Shown here: one piece after another, positions 33,870 to 42,287 of the stretch
How positions within the stretch are numbered: the first letter of the stretch is position 1
How the letters are laid out: the number at the start of each line of letters is the position of its first letter
Origin: Lentimicrobiaceae bacterium
Lineage (GTDB): Bacteria > Bacteroidota > Bacteroidia > Bacteroidales > F082
Assembly (NCBI GenBank): GCA_015061335.1
Contig: SUWT01000002.1
Span: forward strand, 1-64,000
Direction: 5' to 3'
Length of the DNA stretch: 64,000 bases
The notes under the pieces: model-generated
The model's database searches: none
What the model was told of the DNA's origin: nothing
The model's input: only the letters and a program-made list of their open reading frames with translations
Translations under genes and position numbers: made by a program

Positions 33870-34766
33870 TTATGCCTTATTTTTTGCCATTTTCTCAGTC
33901 AAGATAATAATGCCTGCACCTATTAACAGGATTACTAATGCGATGGCGAATTCAATGTTCATTTCAGGGAAATAATAGCTATAACCCGTTACTTTTTCCT
34001 CGCTGCCGAAATAAGTTATGATCTCATTTTTCCAAGGATATATAATAGGCATGCTGCCTAGGATGAAGCCTGTTAGAACAGAAATAGTTATATCACGATA
34101 ATTCTTAAATATCCATGATAATAGATGAGAGAATGCGAGAAGACCAACAACGCCACCTATTGCTACAGGTATTAATATTTTAAGATTCAAATCATTAACT
34201 GCATCGATCATAATAAGCTGATAATTACCCATTAAGACGAGTACAAAAGAGCCTGAAAGACCTGGTAAGATCATGCTGCATGTTGCTACAGCACCACATA
34301 TTAAAAGATAAATTAGATTGCTGTTTTCTTTTGCAGGAGTTCCGAATGCAATATAAACTGCTATTGCTGTTCCAATTATAAATGCAATTATTGTTTTTAT
34401 ATTTACCTTTTCAATGGTAATTCCTACATAATATATTGAAACCAATATCATTCCGAAGAAAAATGACCAAAGATAGATAGGATATTGTGCGAATAAGAAA
34501 TCGAAAACTTTTGCTATTGTTAAAATTGCGGTAATGACTCCCAAACCTATAGATACTAAAAACCAAAAGTCAGTATGTTTTATGAAACCTTTAATATCAC
34601 CTTTGAAAATTAATTTCAATGCTGTGAGGTTGAATGATTTTAGAGCATTGATTAAACGCTCAAAGATTCCTGTGATAAGTGCTATTGTACCACCAGAAAC
34701 GCCTGGAATTACGTTGGCTGTGCCAACAGCTATTCCTTTAAAGAAATTTGCCAAGTATTGATTCAT
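33870..34766 (-). CDS. DUF368 membrane protein (PopT-like)
   Basis: The 298-aa polytopic protein has the DUF368 hallmark near its N-terminus (GTANVIPGVSGGTIALITGI at 16-35) and a second GLSGSFVLVLMGNY segment near 168-181, an inverted-repeat pattern. DUF368 proteins (PopT) have been reported as transporters that recycle polyprenyl phosphate across the membrane, which would serve wall and LPS synthesis. That role is inferred from the family here. Its start overlaps the TPR gene stop by 4 nt (ATGA), so translation is coupled. Confidence 0.9.
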   Translation of the reverse strand: MNQYLANFFKGIAVGTANVIPGVSGGTIALITGIFERLINALKSFNLTALKLIFKGDIKGFIKHTDFWFLVSIGLGVITAILTIAKVFDFLFAQYPIYLWSFFFGMILVSIYYVGITIEKVNIKTIIAFIIGTAIAVYIAFGTPAKENSNLIYLLICGAVATCSMILPGLSGSFVLVLMGNYQLIMIDAVNDLNLKILIPVAIGGVVGLLAFSHLLSWIFKNYRDITISVLTGFILGSMPIIYPWKNEIITYFGSEEKVTGYSYYFPEMNIEFAIALVILLIGAGIIILTEKMAKNKA

Positions 34767-36187
34767 TTTTTGTTTGTTGTTTTATAATCATTAATTAAGT
34801 TTACTATTTCCATATTATTAAGTACAAATTCAGGATCAAAATCAATAAACTCTACATGTCCTTCATAATCAATGTTTAAAGCTTCTTCTAATGTAAGCAT
34901 TCCTAGTTCTTTATCTTCTTGAACGAAATAGATGAAAGCAAGTCTGTATAATAAAGCAGCATTTCTGCCTAAAAGTTTTAATCCTTTATGAACTGATTTA
35001 ATTGCATTATCAACATCATCCATAAGAATATAAACTTCCATCAGGGCAATATAAAGATTTGCATCGTAAGGAAATATTGATTCTATTTCTTTCAGATATT
35101 TCAGGGAAGTGTCATATTTGCCAAGTTTATTGTTTTCTTCAGCCAAAACATAGAGATAATCTGTATTTCCTGGTGCTAGTTCTCTGGCTTTTTCTAAGAA
35201 TTTCACGGCTGTGGCCGGATCGTTTTCTTCGCTGAAAATAAAGGCTATTCCTGCATGTGCTTCAGCAGTGTTTTCATCCATTTCAATGGCAAGTTTGAAG
35301 TATTTTAAAGCATCAATCTTGTTGGATGTTTTTGATAGAGCTTCACCATAGAGGCAATATATAAGAGGGGTCTTGACATTATTTCTAATAGCTTCCCTGG
35401 CTGTTTCTATAGTGTCCTGATATTTGTCTAATTCATTTAAAATCGTTAGAATATTAGTATAAGCCTTTGTTAGTCTAGGGTTTATGGCAAGAGCATATTC
35501 ATATTGTTCTACAGCTTTTTCTAGAAGGTGCAGACGCAGATAGCAGTTGCCCAAAGCCATCCAAGCATCAATATTATATGGGTTTTTATCAACTTCCTTG
35601 TTGAAAAAATCTATGGCATCATCTGCTTTGTCAAGATTGAAATAACAATTGGTGATTTCTATATATTGTTCGTTAAGATCCTGACTTATTCTCAATCCTC
35701 TTTTAAAACAATCTATAGCCTTCTCATAATTACTTATCATGATATATTCCAATGCCATTGAATTGTAGATGTCGTCACAATTTTCATCGTTAAGAAGCCT
35801 GATAGCCTCTTTATATGCAGATATGGATTTCCTATGTTCATCAAGCAAGGAATAGCAATATCCGAGACTTAATTGATAATCAGGATCTTGGATGGGCATA
35901 TCATCGCCTGTGAGATATTTTAATGCTTCTTTGGCATTTTGGTTTGATAGAAACTTTTTAGCTATGATCAGATTTGTGATAGGGTTGTATGAGTGATATT
36001 TGCTTGCGAGATCAGCAATTAAATTAATTTTTCCGATGTCATTATTTTGGATATAATGCTCCATTATTAGATTTAATTCATCAGCATCGAAATAAATTGA
36101 CTGTTGGCTATTAAGCTGATCTTCAAATTTATTTATCAACTCCTGAATTTCATAATCATCGAAAAAGCTATCGTCATCAAATCCCAT
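34763..36187 (-). CDS. TPR repeat protein
   Basis: The 474-aa cytosolic protein is almost wholly built of TPR units of about 34 residues (for example NPYNIDAWMALGNCYLRLHL and INPRLTKAYTNILTILNELD). The N-terminus is acidic (GFDDDSFFDDYE). It has no signal peptide. TPRs mediate protein binding; the partner is unknown. ATG 36187 was chosen because a TAAATTTG box at 36207-36200 overlaps the longer alternative start at 36202. It is first in the operon with the DUF368 gene and aroE, and divergent from glmM. Confidence 0.82.
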   Translation of the reverse strand: MGFDDDSFFDDYEIQELINKFEDQLNSQQSIYFDADELNLIMEHYIQNNDIGKINLIADLASKYHSYNPITNLIIAKKFLSNQNAKEALKYLTGDDMPIQDPDYQLSLGYCYSLLDEHRKSISAYKEAIRLLNDENCDDIYNSMALEYIMISNYEKAIDCFKRGLRISQDLNEQYIEITNCYFNLDKADDAIDFFNKEVDKNPYNIDAWMALGNCYLRLHLLEKAVEQYEYALAINPRLTKAYTNILTILNELDKYQDTIETAREAIRNNVKTPLIYCLYGEALSKTSNKIDALKYFKLAIEMDENTAEAHAGIAFIFSEENDPATAVKFLEKARELAPGNTDYLYVLAEENNKLGKYDTSLKYLKEIESIFPYDANLYIALMEVYILMDDVDNAIKSVHKGLKLLGRNAALLYRLAFIYFVQEDKELGMLTLEEALNIDYEGHVEFIDFDPEFVLNNMEIVNLINDYKTTNKK

Positions 36188-36199
36188 CTTTTTTTTTTG

Positions 36200-36207
36200 C
36201 AAATTTA
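36200..36207 (-). promoter_or_regulatory. -7 promoter box for the TPR-DUF368-aroE operon
   Basis: TAAATTTG on the minus strand, 12 nt before ATG 36187. It lies only 13 bp from the divergent glmM box. Confidence 0.55.
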
Positions 36208-36220
36208 AGAAAATCTGTTA

Positions 36221-36228
36221 TATCTTTG
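36221..36228 (+). promoter_or_regulatory. -7 promoter box for glmM
   Basis: TATCTTTG, 18 nt before the glmM ATG at 36247. It overlaps an in-frame TTG at 36226, which is therefore not the start. Confidence 0.65.
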
Positions 36229-36246
36229 CAAAAAAAAAGAAATAAC

Positions 36247-37629
36247 ATGCCATTAATTAAATCTATTTCTGGTTTTCGTGGTACCATAGGTGGAAGACCA
36301 GATGCCGGTCTCACTCCGGTTGATATTGTGAAATTAACGTCATCATTTGTATGTCTTATCCGTCGTTCGGGTATTCAACGACCTCGTATTGTTGTAGGAC
36401 GTGATGGACGTTTATCTGGTACTATGGTTAATCAATTGGTTTGTGGTAACTTGCAAGCTATGGGTGCGGATGTCGTTGATATTGGTTTGAGTACAACGCC
36501 AACAGTTGAAGTTGCTGTTACTGAGATGAAAGCTGATGGAGGTGTGATACTAACGGCAAGTCATAATCCAAGAGAGTGGAATGCTCTTAAGTTGTTGAAT
36601 AACAAGGGAGAATTTATCTCTAAGGAAGATGGAGAATGGCTTCTTGAAAAAGCTTCATCTGATGATTATGAATTTTCCGAAATAGATGAGATAGGTTCAT
36701 ATACTCTTGAGAATGATTGGATTGAGCGTCACGTCGATAAGGTATGTAATTTACCTTTGGTCAATAAAGAAATTATAGCTAAGGCTAATCTAAAGGTCGT
36801 TGTTGATGCTGTTAACTCGACGGGAGGAATAGCAATACCTGTTTTACTCAGAAAGTTAGGCGTAAATGATATTATTGAACTAAATTGCGATGTCACAGGT
36901 AATTTCGCTCATAATCCGGAACCTCTTGCTGTGAATTTGGTAGAGACATGTGCTAGGGTAAAAGAAGCTGGAGCGGATTTAGGTATAGTTGTTGACCCTG
37001 ATGTGGATAGACTTGCATTTATCAATGAAAAAGGAGAGATGTATGGTGAGGAATACACTTTAGTGACAGTAGCATCATATATTTTACAACACAAGAAAGG
37101 TAATACGGTATCAAATCTTTCTTCGACGAGAGCTTTGCGCGATCTTACTCAACAATATGGAGCAGAATATTTTGCAGCTGCTGTAGGTGAAGTTAATGTT
37201 GTTGAAAAAATGAAAGAGGTTGATGCTGTTATAGGAGGGGAAGGTAATGGAGGCGTTATCTATCCGGATTTGCATTATGGACGTGACGCTTTGGTAGGTG
37301 TCGGCTTGTTTTTAACATATCTATGTGAGTCTCAATGTACTTGTTCCGAATTGAAATCTAGATTCCCAATATATTATATGTCTAAAAACAAGATTCAACT
37401 AGCTCCGACTACAAATGTTGATCAGATTTTAGATGAGCTGGCTGAAAAATTTAAGGATGAAAAGGTTACCACGATTGATGGAGTGAAGATTGATTTTGCT
37501 GATGGTTGGGTGCATTTGCGCAAATCTAATACAGAGCCTATTATAAGGGTCTATTCTGAAGGTAAGACAGAAGCAGAGGCGGAACGTTTTGCACAGATGA
37601 TGTTAGATGAGGCAAAAAAAATGATGTGA
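36247..37629 (+). CDS. glmM: Phosphoglucosamine mutase (phosphohexomutase family)
   Basis: The 460-aa alpha-phosphohexomutase has the phosphoserine loop TASHNP with S105, the metal loop DPDVDRLAF near 250-258, the sugar loop GEGNGGV and the phosphate loop RKSNTEPIIRVYSE near the C-terminus. GlmM converts glucosamine 6-phosphate to the 1-phosphate for wall and LPS precursors. Some relatives with this length act on mannose or glucose phosphates, so the exact sugar is inferred. The start at 36247 fits the 18-nt promoter spacing. Confidence 0.85.
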   Translation: MPLIKSISGFRGTIGGRPDAGLTPVDIVKLTSSFVCLIRRSGIQRPRIVVGRDGRLSGTMVNQLVCGNLQAMGADVVDIGLSTTPTVEVAVTEMKADGGVILTASHNPREWNALKLLNNKGEFISKEDGEWLLEKASSDDYEFSEIDEIGSYTLENDWIERHVDKVCNLPLVNKEIIAKANLKVVVDAVNSTGGIAIPVLLRKLGVNDIIELNCDVTGNFAHNPEPLAVNLVETCARVKEAGADLGIVVDPDVDRLAFINEKGEMYGEEYTLVTVASYILQHKKGNTVSNLSSTRALRDLTQQYGAEYFAAAVGEVNVVEKMKEVDAVIGGEGNGGVIYPDLHYGRDALVGVGLFLTYLCESQCTCSELKSRFPIYYMSKNKIQLAPTTNVDQILDELAEKFKDEKVTTIDGVKIDFADGWVHLRKSNTEPIIRVYSEGKTEAEAERFAQMMLDEAKKMM

Positions 37630-37634
37630 TTTTT

Positions 37635-37665
37635 TTTGAAAATATATTTTTATGTTGTATCTTCG
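37635..37665 (+). promoter_or_regulatory. Promoter of the small RHH-like gene
   Basis: TTTG at 37635-37638, 19 bp, then TATCTTCG at 37658-37665 (one mismatch from TAnnTTTG). The -7 box is 18 nt before ATG 37684, which rules out the longer frame from 37636. Confidence 0.6.
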
Positions 37666-37683
37666 TCACATAATTCTGCGATT

Positions 37684-37932
37684 ATGGACAAGATAAATAA
37701 AAAGAAGAGTCACCGTAGGAATTATAAATATCATACGGTGACTTTTAAACTTTCTTCAGGACAATACAAGTCATTGAAGAATTATTGTAAGGCGAGACAT
37801 ACCACACCTATCAAATTGATAAAAAGGAGTATAGAACGTTATATCTCTCATTATGAATACGAAGTTCCTTCTGACTTGTATCTTACGGAAAATCAACTTG
37901 AGTTATTTGATGATGAAATGTATAATGAATAA
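37684..37932 (+). CDS. Small basic protein, possible ribbon-helix-helix DNA-binding protein
   Basis: The 82-aa protein has a basic N-terminus (KINKKKSHRRN), one predicted strand (YHTVTFKL) and two helices (SGQYKSLKNYCKARH and TPIKLIKRSIERYISHYE), then an acidic tail. Strand-helix-helix with a basic start fits a MetJ/Arc-type ribbon-helix-helix fold. This is a fold guess, not a family match. ATG 37684 is supported by a promoter 18 nt upstream. Its last codons (YNE and stop) are made by heptad repeat array h. Confidence 0.6.
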   Translation: MDKINKKKSHRRNYKYHTVTFKLSSGQYKSLKNYCKARHTTPIKLIKRSIERYISHYEYEVPSDLYLTENQLELFDDEMYNE

Positions 37933-37954
37933 TGAATAATGAATAATGTATAGT
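37920..37954. repeat. Heptanucleotide array h (GAATAAT-type)
   Basis: Five 7-bp units: GTATAAT, three exact GAATAAT, and GTATAGT. It overlaps the 3' end of the small RHH-like gene, encoding its last residues and its stop (37930-37932), and stops 4 bp before the recR stop codon. Confidence 0.8.
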
Positions 37955-37957
37955 TAT

Positions 37958-38566
37958 TCATTTTGAGTAAGGTATTCTATTTGCTATTGATCTTCCTAAT
38001 GTAAGTTCGTCTGCATATTCTAAGGCATCGCCGACAGAAATTCCTTTGGCAATTGTTGTGATGATGCCTTTAAAGTCTTTTAAAACTTTTGAGAGATAGA
38101 AGTTTGTCGTATCACCCTCAATGGTGGCAGGTAAAGCCAATATTATTTCTTTAAGATTTTCTTTATGAGACCTTTCAAGAAGTTCATTGATTCTTAAATC
38201 GCTAGGAGATATTCCTTCAATAGGGTTTATTGTACCTCCCAGAACATGATACAAACCATTATAAGAAGATGTTCTTTCTATAGCTAATACATCTCTCATG
38301 TCAGCGACAACGCATAAAATATTATCATCTCTTTTGGGGTTGGAACATATAGAACATACAGGTTCATCGCTAATATTATAGCATTTTTTGCATAAAACGA
38401 TGTTGTTTCTCATGTCAGTCAATGATTTACATAAGATGTCTGTTTTATTTTTATCTTCTGCCAATAGATGTAGAGCCAATCTTAAAGCAGTTTTTTTTCC
38501 TACACCTGGAAGTTTTGATAATTCGTCAACGGCTTTTTCTAATAATATAGAAGAATATTCTGCCAT
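37958..38566 (-). CDS. recR: Recombination protein RecR
   Basis: RecR works with RecF and RecO to load RecA at single-strand gaps. The 202-aa protein has the N-terminal helix-hairpin-helix (LSKLPGVGKKTALRLALHLL), a C4 zinc finger at C59, C62, C71 and C74, and a Toprim domain starting at LCVVADMRD. ATG 38566 was chosen over 38587 because it starts the conserved region and lies 18 nt after a TATATTTG box. recF is also in this window at 60695. Confidence 0.95.
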   Translation of the reverse strand: MAEYSSILLEKAVDELSKLPGVGKKTALRLALHLLAEDKNKTDILCKSLTDMRNNIVLCKKCYNISDEPVCSICSNPKRDDNILCVVADMRDVLAIERTSSYNGLYHVLGGTINPIEGISPSDLRINELLERSHKENLKEIILALPATIEGDTTNFYLSKVLKDFKGIITTIAKGISVGDALEYADELTLGRSIANRIPYSK

Positions 38567-38584
38567 AATTTTAAACTTTTTTTG

Positions 38585-38592
38585 CAAATATA
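38585..38592 (-). promoter_or_regulatory. -7 promoter box for recR
   Basis: TATATTTG on the minus strand, 18 nt before ATG 38566. Only 3 bp separate it from the divergent box at 38596. Confidence 0.6.
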
Positions 38593-38595
38593 CGT

Positions 38596-38603
38596 TAATT
38601 TTG
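38596..38603 (+). promoter_or_regulatory. -7 promoter box for the second MORN gene
   Basis: TAATTTTG followed by C, 28 nt before the ATG at 38632. Confidence 0.6.
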
Positions 38604-38631
38604 CGCTTGATAATTTTTAATAAATTTTATT

Positions 38632-39279
38632 ATGAAAAAAATATTAACAAATTTAACATTAGTGTTGTTTTTCAGTATTTTCACGAATTATTTATATGCA
38701 CAAGGAGATTATAACAAAACTGATGATTTGGGACGTAAACAAGGAAAATGGATGGAATTTTATGAAAATGGTCAGTTAAGATATACGGGAAAATTTAAGA
38801 ATAATGAACCTGTAGGTGAGTTCGTTTATTACTCGGCGGAAGGAACAATGATAGGAAGAGGTAATTATCATGACAAGAAAAAGCAAGGTAAGTGGGAATT
38901 TTTCAGTGAAGATAATGGTGCTTTAATTCTGCTGGAACATTATGACAATGGTGTCTTGGTTGACAAGTCTGTTGTTTATAATCCTGTTAATCAAAAAGTT
39001 GTTGAAGAAACTGAATATGTGAACGGATTACGTCATGGAATATATTACAAATATTATGATAATGGCGTATTGATGATAATGGCTAATTACAATCAAGATA
39101 CACTTGACGGGGAATATAAAGCATATTATTTTAATGGTAATCTCAAAGAAGAAGGATATTTCAGTTCTGGTGTCAAGATAGGTAAATGGAAGACATACGA
39201 TACAGATGGAAATCTTCTTTCAGAGGATATACACGATGAAGAGAACTACATAAAACCTGTGTCACAAGATTATGAGTAG
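38632..39279 (+). CDS. Exported MORN-repeat (YwqK-like) protein
   Basis: The 215-aa protein has a cleavable signal peptide (about 1-23, ending YAQ) and then seven or so MORN-like repeats (KWMEFYENGQLRYTGKF, YYSAEGTMIGRGNYHDKKKQ, YYKYYDNGVLMIMANY). It is related in layout to the lipoprotein at 8211-8894 but lacks a lipobox, so it should be soluble in the periplasm or outside. It converges on the TPR lipoprotein gene with only 2 bp between stop codons. Function unknown. Confidence 0.8.
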   Translation: MKKILTNLTLVLFFSIFTNYLYAQGDYNKTDDLGRKQGKWMEFYENGQLRYTGKFKNNEPVGEFVYYSAEGTMIGRGNYHDKKKQGKWEFFSEDNGALILLEHYDNGVLVDKSVVYNPVNQKVVEETEYVNGLRHGIYYKYYDNGVLMIMANYNQDTLDGEYKAYYFNGNLKEEGYFSSGVKIGKWKTYDTDGNLLSEDIHDEENYIKPVSQDYE

Positions 39280-39281
39280 TT

Positions 39282-39692
39282 TTATCGGCAGTGTCGAAGG
39301 TAATCTTCCATATTGGATTTGCCTTTTTCATCTGCTATCTTGAAGTAATAACAAGCCATGTCGTAGTCGTTTATACTTCTGTAATATAATCCCAAATTGA
39401 AGTATGCTTGTGCGTAATCTGGGTTTATTTCTGTTGTCTTAAGGTAATCCTCTATTGCTTCTTGTTTTAAGAAGTTGTTATATTTTGCGCATCCGCGATA
39501 GAAATAAGCCTCGTGATTGTTTTTATCGTGTTTAATGGCAGTATTGAAGTATTCTATTGCTTCATCAAATTGTGAAGAATATAGATAATCCATACCTTTA
39601 TCAAAATAAAATCTCGATTTTTCAACATTATTACCGCAGCTTACAAGTCCTAATAAAATGATAATTGATAATAATTTTGATATTTTTCTCAT
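39282..39692 (-). CDS. Small TPR lipoprotein
   Basis: The 136-aa product has a lipoprotein signal (LGLVSC, Cys19) and three TPR units (YFDKGMDYLYSSQFDEAIEY, AYFYRGCAKYNNFLKQEAIE, AYFNLGLYYRSINDYDMACY). It likely acts as a protein-binding lipoprotein of the outer membrane or periplasm. A TATTTTTG box lies 16 nt upstream of the ATG. It ends 2 bp from the convergent MORN gene, so the two transcripts must overlap or end inside each other. Confidence 0.82.
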   Translation of the reverse strand: MRKISKLLSIIILLGLVSCGNNVEKSRFYFDKGMDYLYSSQFDEAIEYFNTAIKHDKNNHEAYFYRGCAKYNNFLKQEAIEDYLKTTEINPDYAQAYFNLGLYYRSINDYDMACYYFKIADEKGKSNMEDYLRHCR

Positions 39693-39708
39693 AGATATTA
39701 AATTTTTG

Positions 39709-39716
39709 CAAAAATA
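39709..39716 (-). promoter_or_regulatory. -7 promoter box for the small TPR lipoprotein
   Basis: TATTTTTG on the minus strand, 16 nt before the ATG at 39692. Confidence 0.55.
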
Positions 39717-39728
39717 ATCTTTTTTTCA

Positions 39729-40661
39729 TTAAAAATAAATCCAATATGCGCTAAACCTGCCTTCTGAATCCAACATTAATGCTGGCATAGGTAATTTGAT
39801 CACATTTGCTAGTTTTAACGCACTTTTAAGAAATTTATTGTTTACTGGTATTCTGGAAAGGTCGATGTCGGGAGATAATATAAATTGTCGGGTTCTGTTA
39901 AATTGAGGTATCTCTTGACCATTATACGATGTGGCGTTATAGAAAGATCCTGTCATTCCATCGCCGCTATATCCAAGAGCGATATTAAGCCATGCTGGGA
40001 ATCTGCTATCGTCATTCAGAAATAGAGATTTGATATTGAATGATAGCCAAATAGTCTGACCATTATAATCTTTTAGCATTTGTTCGATAAAATTGCTACC
40101 TAGCAGATCGGGTCTGTATTGTGGATATTGAGTAGGATGAAAAGAATATTTCATGCTGATTCTTTGTTCATGCCATAAAGCCTGTTGTCCCATAAATAAT
40201 CCTGTTCCCAAAGCATTGGCAATCATGTCGCCCCATGAGAAACCCCAACCGCTTGAGAATCCATCGAATATTTCTACTGTTGTTAAATAAAGAAATCCGA
40301 AGGGACCTCCATATAACATAGAATGTTTTTCGTCCCATCCGGCTAAACGGAATGCTTCGTAGCTGAGAAGTCCTAATTGGTAAGCCGACATGCTATGACC
40401 TATTTTATCCATTTGCAGCCAATCTGCGTTGTCATTGTGAAAATGAAAAGAAGATTGTTCATAACCTGCATACCACAAGAAATACAGTCCGCTCATGGTA
40501 CCGGCATAAATGGCGGCTTCGGTACCAGCTATGATAGCGACATTCTTTTTTACTTTATTGATGGAATCGTTTATATATAAATTATTATTTATCTGTGCAT
40601 CAGATGTTTTAATACACGATATAAGTGATATGAATATTATTATTTGTTTTAACGAGTTCAA
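39729..40661 (-). CDS. DUF2279 protein, exported
   Basis: The 310-aa protein has a signal peptide (about 1-22) and the DUF2279 core: DKIGHSMSAYQLGLLSYEAFRLAG region near 85-108, then GGPFGFLYLTTVEIFDGFSSG and SWGDMIANALGT. The conserved His/Asp residues suggest a membrane-associated fold like YfiM; the role is unknown. It starts 12 nt after mltG and ends the GNAT-mltG-DUF2279 operon, which hints at an envelope function. Confidence 0.83.
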   Translation of the reverse strand: MNSLKQIIIFISLISCIKTSDAQINNNLYINDSINKVKKNVAIIAGTEAAIYAGTMSGLYFLWYAGYEQSSFHFHNDNADWLQMDKIGHSMSAYQLGLLSYEAFRLAGWDEKHSMLYGGPFGFLYLTTVEIFDGFSSGWGFSWGDMIANALGTGLFMGQQALWHEQRISMKYSFHPTQYPQYRPDLLGSNFIEQMLKDYNGQTIWLSFNIKSLFLNDDSRFPAWLNIALGYSGDGMTGSFYNATSYNGQEIPQFNRTRQFILSPDIDLSRIPVNNKFLKSALKLANVIKLPMPALMLDSEGRFSAYWIYF

Positions 40662-40673
40662 TTTACTTAATTT

Positions 40674-41753
40674 TTATTTCCAGATTTTATTTTTATTTAA
40701 TGCTTTTCTGTATTTCTCAGCGTTGATATTATGCTCTTTAATATTCTTGGCAAAAACGTGATAGCCTGAGAGGTCGTCTTTTGCACAGAAATAAAAGTAT
40801 TTGTGTTGTTCGGCGTTTAAGACAGCGTCAATAGCAGCTATGGATGGTATGCATATAGGTCCTGGAGGTAGTCCTGTATGCTTATAAGTGTTGTAAGGAG
40901 ATTCTATTTCTTTGTGAACATCTAAGACTCTTTTTATCTCGAAATCGCCTAAAGCGAATACTAATGTAGGGTCGGCTTGAAGCAACCAATTTTTGTTTAA
41001 TCTATTAATATATACACCAGCTATACGTGGCATTTCTGAAGTTTTGACAGTTTCTTTATCAACAATAGACGCTAATATACTAACTTCTATAGGGCTGAGA
41101 CCTATTTCTTCTGATTTTTTTATACGTTTGTCGTTCCAGAAGATGTCATATTCTTTTTTCATTCTTTCGATAAAATCGACTGCATCAATATTCCAGTAGA
41201 TTTCGTATGTGTTAGGAATAAACAGAGCTGCTATGTTATCTTCATTAAAACCTGCGTTTTTCAATGATTCGCTATTGATGATAGCATTGAGTATTGTTAT
41301 GGAATCGAGTTCTAACTGTTCATTGATACGTGATGATAATTGTTCTATGGTCCTAATATTATTAAAGGTGAAATTTACGGGTGTTTGGCTGCCTGAACGC
41401 AATTTGTTTATCAACTGGTTGTTATTAAGGTCATTTGTAATAGTATAATGTCCAGTTTTTATATATTTTGGATAGTCCAATTTATCAGCCAACCATTCGA
41501 AAGATTTTTTATTTATGATGACACTATCAGTATAAAGTTTGTCTTTTATTGTTTCGAAATTATCTGATTTACTGATATACAATGAGTAGTATTCATCATT
41601 GACCTTAGTATTTGGTAACAAGATGGCTTTATACATTTTTATTAGTACGAAGGTAGATATTAATACAAAAATTCCGAGGCAGAGAAAGACAATTCGTTTT
41701 ATTTTTCTTAATTTTTTTACCTGTTCATTATGATATGATCTATAAGTATTCAT
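40674..41753 (-). CDS. mltG: Endolytic transglycosylase MltG
   Basis: MltG cuts nascent peptidoglycan strands at the inner membrane and helps set glycan length. The 359-aa protein has one N-terminal membrane helix (about 20-42), a LysM-like region and the YceG domain with SILASIVDKET near 225-235, then AGVYINRLNKNWLLQADPT. Most relatives read VEKET where this has VDKET; E234 is kept. Its ATG shares a base with the GNAT stop codon (TGATG), so translation is coupled. Confidence 0.92.
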   Translation of the reverse strand: MNTYRSYHNEQVKKLRKIKRIVFLCLGIFVLISTFVLIKMYKAILLPNTKVNDEYYSLYISKSDNFETIKDKLYTDSVIINKKSFEWLADKLDYPKYIKTGHYTITNDLNNNQLINKLRSGSQTPVNFTFNNIRTIEQLSSRINEQLELDSITILNAIINSESLKNAGFNEDNIAALFIPNTYEIYWNIDAVDFIERMKKEYDIFWNDKRIKKSEEIGLSPIEVSILASIVDKETVKTSEMPRIAGVYINRLNKNWLLQADPTLVFALGDFEIKRVLDVHKEIESPYNTYKHTGLPPGPICIPSIAAIDAVLNAEQHKYFYFCAKDDLSGYHVFAKNIKEHNINAEKYRKALNKNKIWK

Positions 41754-42277
41754 CAGAAGTTATTGTTAATATATTGAAATTCAAGTTCGTCAATGAAACC
41801 ATTATTTGTTTTGATCCAATCTTTTCTATGTCCGCATTGTTGGAATCCAATTTTTCTAAAGAGATTGATACTGTCGGTATTTAAAATATCAATCAGGCAG
41901 TATAATTGTTTTAATAGCAACACATTAAAACAATAGTTTATAATAAGTTCAAGGGCTTCTTTAGCGTATCCAAGTTTTCTATATTCTTTTTGGATGAGGA
42001 TGCCAATGCCAGCGCGCAAGTGAATAGGGTCGAAGTCGTAAATATCTATACAACCTATACAATTGCGGTCTGATTTTTTTTCTATCATTATGCGCAATTG
42101 TCTAACGGAGAATAGATCGTTGTTATTTAGTAAAAATTCTTCGATTTGGTACATGGAATAAGGCATATAAGTCTCACTTACTTTCCAAATCTCCTGATCA
42201 TTTTCCCAATTGTATATTAATTTGGCATCCTGAGGTTCTGCGGCTCTTAAAATAATATTTTCACTTTGAGCGAACAT
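41753..42277 (-). CDS. GNAT family acetyltransferase
   Basis: The 174-aa protein has the GNAT fold: ILRAAEPQDAKLIYNWEN at the start, the central strand IGCIDIYDFD, the acetyl-CoA loop QKEYRKLGYAKEAL (Q/R-x-x-G-x-A pattern) and a C-terminal NLFRKIGFQQCG. It resembles RimJ/RimL or SpeG-type enzymes; the substrate is unknown. ATG 42277 was chosen because a TATCTTTG box inside the end of dapF sits 18 nt upstream, after the alternative start at 42322. It is first in the operon with mltG. Confidence 0.83.
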   Translation of the reverse strand: MFAQSENIILRAAEPQDAKLIYNWENDQEIWKVSETYMPYSMYQIEEFLLNNNDLFSVRQLRIMIEKKSDRNCIGCIDIYDFDPIHLRAGIGILIQKEYRKLGYAKEALELIINYCFNVLLLKQLYCLIDILNTDSINLFRKIGFQQCGHRKDWIKTNNGFIDELEFQYINNNF

Positions 42278-42287
42278 TGTTAAAAAA

